DNA of 6,488 nucleotides from Chloroflexia bacterium (lineage in GTDB: Bacteria; Chloroflexota; Chloroflexia; Thermomicrobiales; JALYUS01): positions 1 through 6,488 of the forward strand of contig JAICIL010000260.1 of the NCBI GenBank assembly GCA_025924435.1, read 5' to 3'. Position 1 is the stretch's first letter; each line of letters starts with the position of its first letter. The position numbers and the translations under genes are program-made. Of the stretch, positions 1 to 6,488 are shown in pieces. The notes beneath the pieces were generated by a model. The model was given only the letters and a program-made list of their open reading frames with translations. It searched no databases and was not told the origin of the DNA.

Positions 1-22
1 GCCCTGTCGAGAACGCCCGCAT

Positions 23-40
23 CCTGCCATGCGCGGCAGG
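23..40. repeat. Short hairpin at window start
   Basis: CCTGCC (23-28) and GGCAGG (35-40) form a perfect 6-bp stem around a 6-nt loop. No T-run follows on either strand, so a terminator is not supported. It may belong to the end of a gene lying left of the window, but no convincing partial reading frame can be assigned in the first 60 bases. Confidence 0.3.
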
Positions 41-60
41 CGGCGTCAAGAACGGGAGAG

Positions 61-187
61 AACCTAACCCCCGGCCCCTTCCCGCGAGGAAGGGGTGACT
101 TGATCTTGAGGTTGTGATGCTCTGCGTACACCACAATCTCACGGAGGCTTGCTCCCCTTGCTCGCGGGGAGGGGCAGGGGAGAGGTT
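61..187. repeat. GC-rich inverted-repeat element (MITE/REP-like)
   Basis: The left arm (61-95, beginning AACCTAACCCCCGG) is matched by the reverse complement of 154-187. Both arms share AACCT, then CCCC.G.CCCCT, CCCGCGAG and AAGGGG with only a few mismatches and one gap. Inside, GAGGTTGTG (108-116) pairs with CACAATCTC (132-140) with one G-T wobble, so the whole element could fold into one long interrupted hairpin. It has no coding capacity. The 14-base core AACCCCCGGCCCCT recurs at 1156-1169. These facts fit a dispersed non-autonomous repeat. No target-site duplication is obvious. Confidence 0.6.
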
Positions 188-416
188 ATTTTCGCCTCCC
201 ACTTTAGAAGATTTTAACAAGTGAAACATCCGTGGCATGAAACGTGTTCTTATCAGTGTACCCCCGCCAAATGGACGGGGCGGCATCGTCCGAAGATGCG
301 GAGGCCATACCGCCCGACGGGGCGTATCGGGCAGGCGGCGCATCCGGCATACTGGGATCGGCAATCGGACAGTTCGGCGGCGCGAGCGGCCGGGAGCGAC
401 GGAAAGGAGCGACGAG
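188..416. other. Intergenic region upstream of the dedA-like gene
   Basis: The first 70 bases are AT-richer than the surroundings and probably hold the promoter of the downstream gene, but no -35/-10 pair stands out enough to call. From about 280 to 400 the sequence is open in several frames, yet the products are arginine-, proline- and glycine-rich strings without protein-like character. I treat this stretch as non-coding. Confidence 0.4.
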
Positions 417-1094
417 ATGAGCGACACCACTCTCTACAGCCATATCGCCGTCGCCCTCATTGTCCTGATCGCCGCTTTCGGGTTGCCGCTGCCCGTCGCC
501 GGGATGTTGACCGCCGCCGGTGTCCTCGCCGCGCACGGGGAGATGAACATCGGCCTGCTCATCGTCCTCTCGGCAGCGGGCGCGATCTCCGGCGACGCGC
601 TCGGTTACGTTGCGGGGCGGCTCGGCGTCCGCTGGTTCGCCGGGCGCGCGACGGCCCGCGATACGCGCGTTGCCGCCTCGATGCGCTGGTTGAAGCGGAT
701 GACGACCCGCGCGCTCGCCTGGAAATCCGTCCGGCAGGCGACGGGTTGGTCCAACGCGATGCTCGACCGGCGCGGCAGCATGGGAATACTCATCCTCCTG
801 AGCCGGACGGTGCTCGCCGCCTTCGGCCCGGTCGTCAATATCGTGACCGGCGCGCGCCGCTACTCGCTCGGCCGGTTCCTCCTCTACGACGCGATCGGCG
901 AAATCCTCTGGGCGGGCACCTACGTCGGCTTCGGCTATCTCGCGGGCGAGCAGGGCGGGGATGCGATGAGCGTTCTCACCAATCCCTACGTGATCGCCGG
1001 CATGGTCGTGCTCACCGTCGTCCCGATGGTCGTCACGGCGCGGATCAAGCCGCAGCCGCAACCCGTCGCCCTCGAAACGAGTGTTGGAGACTGA
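417..1094 (+). CDS. DedA/VTT-family integral membrane protein
   Basis: A 225-residue multi-pass membrane protein of the DedA (SNARE-associated Golgi/VTT) family. In characterised bacteria these proteins support membrane homeostasis, and some act as undecaprenyl-phosphate or phospholipid translocases; the substrate here is not predictable. Visible features are hydrophobic segments at about 8-38, 44-58, 122-146, 158-178 and 190-208, the family-like GDALGYVAGRLG at 59-70, and LSRTVLAAFGP...TGARRY...GEILWA at 128-166 with Arg130 and Arg147. The acidic residue usual in the first re-entrant loop is not seen; that loop reads FGLPLPVAGM (21-30). The start at 417 has AAGGAG (404-409) 7 bases upstream. 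An in-frame ATG at 237 would add 60 arginine-rich, non-membrane residues and has no such site. Transcription appears to stop at the hairpin just downstream, so it is probably a separate unit from the iol genes. Family assignment is firm; specific function is unknown. Confidence 0.82.
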   Translation: MSDTTLYSHIAVALIVLIAAFGLPLPVAGMLTAAGVLAAHGEMNIGLLIVLSAAGAISGDALGYVAGRLGVRWFAGRATARDTRVAASMRWLKRMTTRALAWKSVRQATGWSNAMLDRRGSMGILILLSRTVLAAFGPVVNIVTGARRYSLGRFLLYDAIGEILWAGTYVGFGYLAGEQGGDAMSVLTNPYVIAGMVVLTVVPMVVTARIKPQPQPVALETSVGD

Positions 1095-1125
1095 GCCGAC
1101 ACCTGCACCCATCATCTCCTTCCGG

Positions 1126-1152
1126 CCGCCGCGGAATTTCGCGGCGGTTTTT
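1126..1152 (+). terminator. Rho-independent terminator after the dedA-like gene
   Basis: CCGCCGCG (1126-1133) pairs perfectly with CGCGGCGG (1140-1147) across a 6-nt loop and is followed at once by TTTTT (1148-1152). It lies 32 bases after the dedA-like stop codon. This is the clearest intrinsic terminator in the window. Confidence 0.8.
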
Positions 1153-1155
1153 GCC

Positions 1156-1185
1156 AACCCCCGGCCCCTCCCGACGTGGGAGAGG
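1156..1185. repeat. Partial copy of the GC-rich repeat
   Basis: AACCCCCGGCCCCT (1156-1169) is identical to 66-79 in the left arm of the element at 61-187. The copy then diverges but keeps its own small hairpin, CTCCC (1168-1172) with GGGAG (1178-1182). It sits directly behind the terminator, a common location for REP-like repeats. Confidence 0.5.
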
Positions 1186-1242
1186 CAGCGAAACCACCGC
1201 AGCGCCGACGAGCGGAAGGACGCGCGGAGGTAATGACGATAA

Positions 1243-1283
1243 TGGACTGCGATCACTTGACGGTGTATATAAAAACATATATC
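1243..1283 (+). promoter_or_regulatory. Candidate promoter/operator of the toxin-antitoxin remnant
   Basis: A sharply AT-rich island in GC-rich DNA. TGGACT (1243-1248, 4 of 6 to the -35 consensus) is followed after 17 bases by TATATA (1266-1271). TATATA and ATATAT (1277-1282) flank AAAAAC, giving a rough symmetric repeat that could be an operator. HigA-type antitoxins normally repress their own promoter through such sites. The predicted transcript would start about 1278, just before the ATG at 1292. The promoter call is inference from spacing and composition. Confidence 0.35.
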
Positions 1284-1291
1284 CTCTCGTC

Positions 1292-1656
1292 ATGGCCGAT
1301 GAGCGCCGTGGCCGCCATTGGATCGCCTCCGCAAAGAAGGATGTACGCGCCTTCCCGAAGATGCGCGGGATGTGATCGGCCAGGCGTTCCTCGACACCAA
1401 GTAGGCGACAAGCATCCGAAAGCGAAGCCATTGCGGGGCTTCGGTGGCGCGGGCGTTCTGGAGATCGTTGATGATTTCGACGGCGACACCTACCGCGCGG
1501 TCTATACCCTCTAATTGCGGAGCGGGGTCTACGTACTCCCACGCATTCCAGAAAAAAGCGACACAGGGGATCAGAACGCCACGACACGAGATGAACCTCA
1601 TCGGGCCGCATCCGCGGCTGGCGGAAGCCGAAGACGCGCGAAGAATGCGACAATGA
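1292..1656 (+). pseudogene. Decayed RelE/HigB-type toxin (phage Gp49-like family)
   Basis: Pieces of one toxin-family protein appear in order but in changing frames. MADERRGRHWIASAKKDVRA continues to FPK (1292-1360). A base is then lost and DARDVIGQAFLDTK follows (1360-1401). A second base is lost near 1402, where TAG is read, and GDKHPKAKPLRGFGGAGVLE through DGDTYRAVYTL follows (1404-1511). TAA at 1512-1514 replaces a sense codon, then LRSGVYVL. An extra C in the run 1538-1540 shifts the frame to HAFQKKATQGIRTPRHEMNL and onward to TGA at 1654-1656. Restored, it would be about 120 residues, normal for these ribosome-dependent mRNA endonucleases. KPLRGFGGAGVLE, YRAVYTL and HAFQKK are typical family blocks. 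No intact product can be made. Two of the three indels fall in short homopolymers, so sequencing error is possible, but the nonsense codon is not of that kind. The old stop overlaps an in-frame ATG of the antitoxin frame (ATGA, 1653-1656). Confidence 0.8.
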
Positions 1657-1688
1657 GTCGAGCGTCGCGGAGGAAAGGGTTGAGTCAT

Positions 1689-2082
1689 ATGATTGAGAAT
1701 GAGGAGATCATCGAGAGCAGCGGGAATCTCTTCGCGGATCTCGGGCTGCCGAACCCGGAGGAGCGACTGGCGAAGGCCGAACTCGCCCGGCAAATTCGGC
1801 GGATCATCGCGGAGCGCGATCTGACGCAAGCCCAGGCGGGCGCGGTTCTCGGCCTCGCGCAGCCGAATGTCTCGAATCTGCTGAACGGTCGGCTCAAGGG
1901 TTTCTCCGTCGAGAAGATGATGGAATATCTAACCGCGCTCAACTGCAACGTGCAAATCGTCGTCACTCCGATGGGAGACGGGCAAGAACGCGGCGAGATT
2001 ACCGTCACAACGCGATCACAGCGGAGGCCGATGCACCCGTTCCGTTCAACGACGGTCGCAAGAGGAAAGGTGGCGGATCGCC

Positions 2083-2090
<8 letters not shown>
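1689..2090 (+). CDS. XRE-family helix-turn-helix antitoxin (HigA-like)
   Basis: A 133-residue DNA-binding protein. GNLFADLGLPNPEE (12-25) followed by KAELARQIRRII and the helix-turn-helix LTQAQAGAVLGLAQPNVSNL (45-64) is the signature of antitoxins paired with Gp49-like/HigB toxins. Such proteins bind the toxin and repress their shared promoter. The partner gene directly upstream is broken, so this is an orphan antitoxin. I chose 1689 because family members begin a few residues before the GNxFADLG block and a purine-rich site (GGAGGAAAGGG, 1669-1679) precedes it. The in-frame ATG at 1653, overlapping the toxin stop, would add 12 residues. The tail after about residue 105 is longer than usual, basic and unlike the family, as if the original stop was lost. 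It runs through the iolD ribosome binding site and ends 8 bases inside iolD, which suggests translational coupling. Confidence 0.85.
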
Positions 2091-3963
<1,873 letters not shown>

Positions 3964-3987
3964 GACTTGACCGGGAGGAAACCGGGT

Positions 3988-4035
3988 ATGAACCGCAAAG
4001 ACGCAAAGGAACGCGAAGATCGCAAAGAAGAATAA
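3988..4035 (+). other. Possible 15-codon leader ORF
   Basis: ATG at 3988 has a strong GGGAGG (3973-3978) 9 bases upstream and reads MNRKDAKEREDRKEE before TAA at 4033-4035. The site starts only 10 bases after the iolD stop. Apart from the initiator, all codons come from the left arm and spacer of the palindromic repeat, so the peptide is probably incidental. The ribosome binding site is real-looking and may have served the gene downstream before the repeat inserted. Translation through this ORF would melt the repeat hairpin. Confidence 0.2.
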
Positions 4036-4074
4036 TTACTTTGCGTCCTTTGTGTTCTTTGCGTCTTTGCGGTT
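3991..4074. repeat. Long palindromic intergenic repeat between iolD and iolE
   Basis: The left arm begins AACCGCAAAGACGCAAAG (3991-4008) and continues to 4027. The right arm (4039-4074) is its reverse complement with one bulge and a few mismatches, separated by about 11 AT-rich bases. Each arm is built of degenerate iterations of a GCAAAGA-like unit. Repeats of this kind are dispersed through many genomes of environmental phyla. In the transcript it would form a stem of about 36 bp between the two iol genes. It has no T-run and is not a classical terminator, but it could reduce read-through or protect the iolD mRNA end. Confidence 0.75.
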
Positions 4075-4107
4075 CAATTGCTTTCGACTTTGAACACGGA
4101 GGATGCG

Positions 4108-4995
4108 ATGGATGTGACGGTTGGGACCGCGCCGGATTCGTGGGGGGTCTGGTTCCCGAGCGACGAGCGGCAGACGCCCTGGGAACGCTGCCTCGATGAG
4201 ATGGCCGAGGCGGGGTACGCGTGGACGGAACTGGGGCCGTACGGCTATCTGCCCACCGACCCGGATACGCTGCGCGCCGCACTGGCGACGCGGCATCTTG
4301 GCATCACCGGCGCGACGGTGATCGCGACGCTGGAGGACCCGGACGGCTGGCCGGAGGTGGAGCGGCAGGTGCTCGGCGGCGGGGCACTCGCCCATGCCCT
4401 CGGCGGCGAATTCGTCGTCCTTATAGACGACCCGTACACGAACCTCTTCACCGGCGAGCAGATCGCGCCGAAACGATTGGACGACGCGGGCTGGCAGCGA
4501 TTCATCGCCACGACGCACCGGGCGGCGGACATCGCGCGCAACCGCTTCGGTCTGCGCACCGTCTTCCACCCGCATGCCGAGACGCACGTCGAGTACGAGG
4601 ACCAGATCGAGCGATTCCTCGCGGACACGGACCCGGCCCGCGTCGGCCTCTGCTTCGACACCGGCCACCACGCCTACCGGGGCGGCGATCCCGTCGCCTT
4701 CATGGCGAAGCATCACGACCGCATCCCCTACCTGCACCTGAAGAGTGTCCGCCCGGAGATGATCGCGAAGGTGGAGGCGGAGAATATCCCCTTCGCCATC
4801 GCCGTCGGCAGCGACATGTTCTGCGAGCCGTCCGAGGGCGCGGTGGACTTCCTCGCCTTCCGCGATGTGCTGCGCGCCATTGATTACACCGGCTGGGGCA
4901 TCGTCGAGCAGGATATGTACCCCGCCCCCTTCGACAAGCCCCTCCCCATCGCCAAACGCACCCGCGCCTATCTCCGCGAAATCGGCATCGGATGA
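4108..4995 (+). CDS. iolE: Inosose dehydratase (xylose isomerase-like TIM barrel)
   Basis: A 295-residue sugar phosphate isomerase/epimerase-fold protein, nearly the length of Bacillus IolE (297). IolE removes water from 2-keto-myo-inositol to give the trihydroxycyclohexanedione (EC 4.2.1.44), which is the substrate of the enzyme encoded just upstream. Features include GTAPDSWGVW (6-15), AGYAWTELGPYGYLPTDP (35-52), FHPHAETHVE (153-162), LCFDTGHHAYRGGDP (181-195), YLHLKS (208-213) and WGIVEQD (263-269). Glu/Asp/His in these blocks, probably Asp184, His210 and Glu267, sit where divalent-metal ligands lie in this fold. GGAGG (4098-4102) is 5 bases before the ATG at 4108; a TTG start at 4078 would begin inside the repeat. 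The general family is certain. A ketoinositol isomerase (IolI) or another epimerase is possible, but adjacency to iolD favours IolE. Confidence 0.82.
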   Translation: MDVTVGTAPDSWGVWFPSDERQTPWERCLDEMAEAGYAWTELGPYGYLPTDPDTLRAALATRHLGITGATVIATLEDPDGWPEVERQVLGGGALAHALGGEFVVLIDDPYTNLFTGEQIAPKRLDDAGWQRFIATTHRAADIARNRFGLRTVFHPHAETHVEYEDQIERFLADTDPARVGLCFDTGHHAYRGGDPVAFMAKHHDRIPYLHLKSVRPEMIAKVEAENIPFAIAVGSDMFCEPSEGAVDFLAFRDVLRAIDYTGWGIVEQDMYPAPFDKPLPIAKRTRAYLREIGIG

Positions 4996-4999
4996 AGTG

Positions 5000-5761
5000 A
5001 TGGAAGCGTGGGATCTCATCCTTGAATCGTGGGTCACGATGGATTGGGGATATGATGACGTCGCATGCGGCGACGTCATCGAGAGTCCCCTGTTTATCTC
5101 TTTAGATAGCATGATGGTACCTACACAAGAGACCCACAAGCGCATTGAACGTTTAGACGGAAATCCTCGACGCTATCGCATTGTGGCAGAGGTAACCGCA
5201 GTCTGGGATCGGCACTGGGCTATAGATTTCGGCCTCAGCGCGACGACAGCGGCCCCGCTTTCGGCAGATGTAATCCGTGGCACATATGTGACAGGAGATG
5301 TCGATCTCGGCATTGATTATCCAACAGACTGGCAAGGTTACCGATGGCTGGTCGAGTCCATCACCAAGGTTGTTTCAGAGCAAGAACAAAACTCACGTAT
5401 GGAGGTTGAGCGTACGGATGGTTATCATGACCATGGGATGACCTACTATGTCTTGCACTGCCAGAAGCTGGAATCACAAGGCATGACGAACGAGGCTCCT
5501 GGAGGATGTGCGGAGGCGGCAAAGATAGATCCAGTTTACGAAATCTGGGATAGCGACGCCGCACATCCGATTATCGAGTACGACGATCTTTCCGAAGCCC
5601 TCGCGTTCATCGCGACGACGGTGGAGCGGCGCGGCGATGCGGCGGTCCTGTCATGGTCTCTCCTCCGTGCCCTGCCGAACGGAGACGAAACGGAGACGAT
5701 CGCGGTCGGTGCGGACCTCGTGCGCCTTGCCCGCGCGCCACACCACGCCGTATCCGCATAA
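5000..5761 (+). CDS. Hypothetical protein, two-part, coupled to iolE
   Basis: I do not recognise this 253-residue soluble protein with confidence. It starts 4 bases after the iolE stop with only a weak ribosome binding site, so translation is probably coupled. In-frame alternatives are GTG 4997 and ATG 5039. Residues 18-110 contain GDVIESPLFIS and RYRIVAEVTAVWDRHWAIDF and look beta-rich, loosely like small actinobacterial domains of unknown function with a GDxVxxPL motif. The C-terminal part from YEIWDS (about 180-245) resembles a short domain seen in hypothetical proteins of Chloroflexota and Actinobacteria, with a YxVWD opening, an acidic helix (LSEALAFIATTVERRGDA) and an IAVGADLVRLAR ending. 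There is no signal peptide or membrane segment. Base composition falls to about 45-50% GC over most of the gene and rises again in the last 180 bases, unlike iolD and iolE, which hints at foreign origin or fusion. A perfect hairpin lies in its 5' end. Confidence 0.65.
   Translation: MEAWDLILESWVTMDWGYDDVACGDVIESPLFISLDSMMVPTQETHKRIERLDGNPRRYRIVAEVTAVWDRHWAIDFGLSATTAAPLSADVIRGTYVTGDVDLGIDYPTDWQGYRWLVESITKVVSEQEQNSRMEVERTDGYHDHGMTYYVLHCQKLESQGMTNEAPGGCAEAAKIDPVYEIWDSDAAHPIIEYDDLSEALAFIATTVERRGDAAVLSWSLLRALPNGDETETIAVGADLVRLARAPHHAVSA
5054..5080. repeat. Perfect 11-bp inverted repeat inside the hypothetical gene
   Basis: GATGACGTCGC (5054-5064) and GCGACGTCATC (5070-5080) are exact reverse complements around the 5-nt loop ATGCG. 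It covers codons 19-27 if the gene starts at 5000. No T-run follows, so it is not an intrinsic terminator. It could slow translation, act as an operator or be coincidental. Confidence 0.7.
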
Positions 5762-5788
5762 CGACTCGATAGTTCCTACGCACGATAC

Positions 5789-6127
5789 TCAATGTCCGCG
5801 TGCGGAAGGTGATAGCCGCACCGCCTGCTCGATGGCGATGATGTCATTGGTGGTCTCGAAGGTCTCGCCCACGCCGAGGATGATGGCGATGGCGAGGATT
5901 ACCGGGATCTGCCAGTACCACCCGGCGGCGATGCCGACGAGTTCAAGGCCGATCACCGCGCGCCGGAAATCGCGCATCAGGGCGATGAGCCGCCGGTCGG
6001 TGCCGAATCGGTATCGCCCCATAGCCTCCCGCTCGCCCCGCACGGCCCATATCGTGAGCGCGAATCCGAGAACCGCGAGCGCCAGCGCGGGATATGCCCG
6101 CCACGAGAGGTGATAGAGCGTCTCCAT
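5789..6127 (-). CDS. Small integral membrane protein of unknown function
   Basis: A 112-residue protein on the minus strand, convergent with the preceding gene and separated from it by 27 bases. Hydrophobic segments lie at about 12-29 (YPALALAVLGFALTIWAV), 57-71 and 73-88, joined by a basic cytoplasmic-type loop (about 30-56, RGEREAMGRYR and RRLIALMRDFRR). The C-terminus is short and polar. By the positive-inside rule the loop at 30-56 should face the cytoplasm. GGAGG on the minus strand (complement of 6135-6139) sits 7 bases before the ATG at 6127, which supports both the start and the reality of the gene. I recognise no family. It resembles many small phage- or chromosome-borne membrane proteins. 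No terminator is visible in the short gap between the convergent genes. Confidence 0.65.
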   Translation of the reverse strand: METLYHLSWRAYPALALAVLGFALTIWAVRGEREAMGRYRFGTDRRLIALMRDFRRAVIGLELVGIAAGWYWQIPVILAIAIILGVGETFETTNDIIAIEQAVRLSPSARGH

Positions 6128-6139
6128 CGTTGCGCCTCC

Positions 6140-6361
6140 GTATCACGACGTAGCCACCACGCCACATCGTCATGATAGGGCCGCAGCCTCATCGCGGCGA
6201 TTACCTGGGAAGTAATGGCGAGGGCGAGGGCCGCGCGGCAAGGTGAGCGCAGATACCACAGCGGTGGCGGACTTTAGAGCCTGCCACAGCACGGATCGGC
6301 AGGCTGGAGGCCAATACGGTTCAGTGAGCATGTTCTATGGAAGCAGTGACGGATGCCGTAC
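6140..6361. other. Intergenic region upstream of the minus-strand gene
   Basis: No protein-like reading frame or RNA gene is apparent. It presumably contains the promoter for the minus-strand membrane protein. The only structured site I see is the imperfect palindrome ATTACCTGGGAAGTAAT (6200-6216), about 73 bases upstream of that start, which could be an operator. The stretch 6240-6361 shows nothing recognisable. Confidence 0.35.
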
Positions 6362-6446
<85 letters not shown>

Positions 6447-6488
6447 CACGCATCTGGGAGGCCAATCCTTCCAGCGCAGGAATAGAGA

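Noticed and set aside
237..416. N-terminal extension of the dedA-like protein to ATG 237
   Set aside because: The extra 60 residues are arginine-rich and non-hydrophobic, and the ATG at 417 has an AAGGAG site at ideal spacing.
204..1256. 350-codon minus-strand frame across the dedA-like gene
   Set aside because: Arg/Asp/Gly/His-rich shadow with no convincing ribosome binding site; the plus-strand membrane protein has family motifs.
221..1375. Long plus-strand frame reading through to the toxin N-terminus
   Set aside because: Only its last 28 codons (from 1292) are protein-like; the rest is an out-of-frame shadow of the dedA-like gene.
3991..4074. CRISPR-like or tandem repeat array
   Set aside because: It is a single palindrome of degenerate short units without spacers, and no cas genes are present.
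4036..5145. 369-codon open frame on the minus strand opposite iolE
   Set aside because: Low-complexity antisense shadow that also runs through the palindromic repeat; there is no protein-family signal.

Overview
This is a GC-rich bacterial chromosomal segment. The coding regions are roughly 65-70% GC with strong third-position GC. It carries a two-gene myo-inositol catabolism block (iolD, iolE) and the remains of a HigBA-type toxin-antitoxin module just upstream. Repeats of the type 'CCCCCGGCCCCT' and 'AACCGCAAAGACGCAAAG' lie between genes. Together with the Shine-Dalgarno style and the protein sequences, they suggest a high-GC non-proteobacterial lineage such as Chloroflexota (Thermomicrobia-like) or Armatimonadota. 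That assignment is a low-confidence inference; no rRNA or tRNA is present to fix it.

Layout. Positions 1-416 hold no convincing gene; a GC-rich inverted-repeat element occupies 61-187. A DedA-family membrane protein (417-1094, +) follows and ends at a good rho-independent terminator (1126-1152). A third, partial copy of the GC repeat (1156-1185) and an AT-rich promoter-like island (1243-1283) come next. A RelE/HigB-type toxin gene (1292-1656) has decayed through three indels and one nonsense codon. Its antitoxin partner, an XRE helix-turn-helix protein (1689-2090), is intact. The antitoxin overlaps the start of iolD (2083-3963) by 8 bases. A long palindromic repeat (3991-4074) separates iolD from iolE (4108-4995). 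An unrecognised gene of lower GC (5000-5761) starts 4 bases after the iolE stop. A small membrane protein (5789-6127) is encoded convergently on the minus strand. The right end contains an abnormal G16-C27...G18 tract (6362-6446) that looks like a sequencing or assembly artefact.

How the genes work together. IolE dehydrates 2-keto-myo-inositol (scyllo-inosose) to the trihydroxycyclohexanedione, and IolD opens that ring to 5-deoxy-glucuronate, so the two adjacent genes encode consecutive steps. From the promoter near 1266 to 5761 all genes are co-directional and no intrinsic terminator is visible between them. The orphaned antitoxin, iolD, iolE and the unknown gene may therefore share a transcript. 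The most unusual points are the orphan DNA-binding antitoxin that now leads directly into an inositol operon, the tiny ORF with a strong ribosome binding site made by the repeat between iolD and iolE, and the composite gene coupled to iolE. I see no clear undescribed defence or mobile system.
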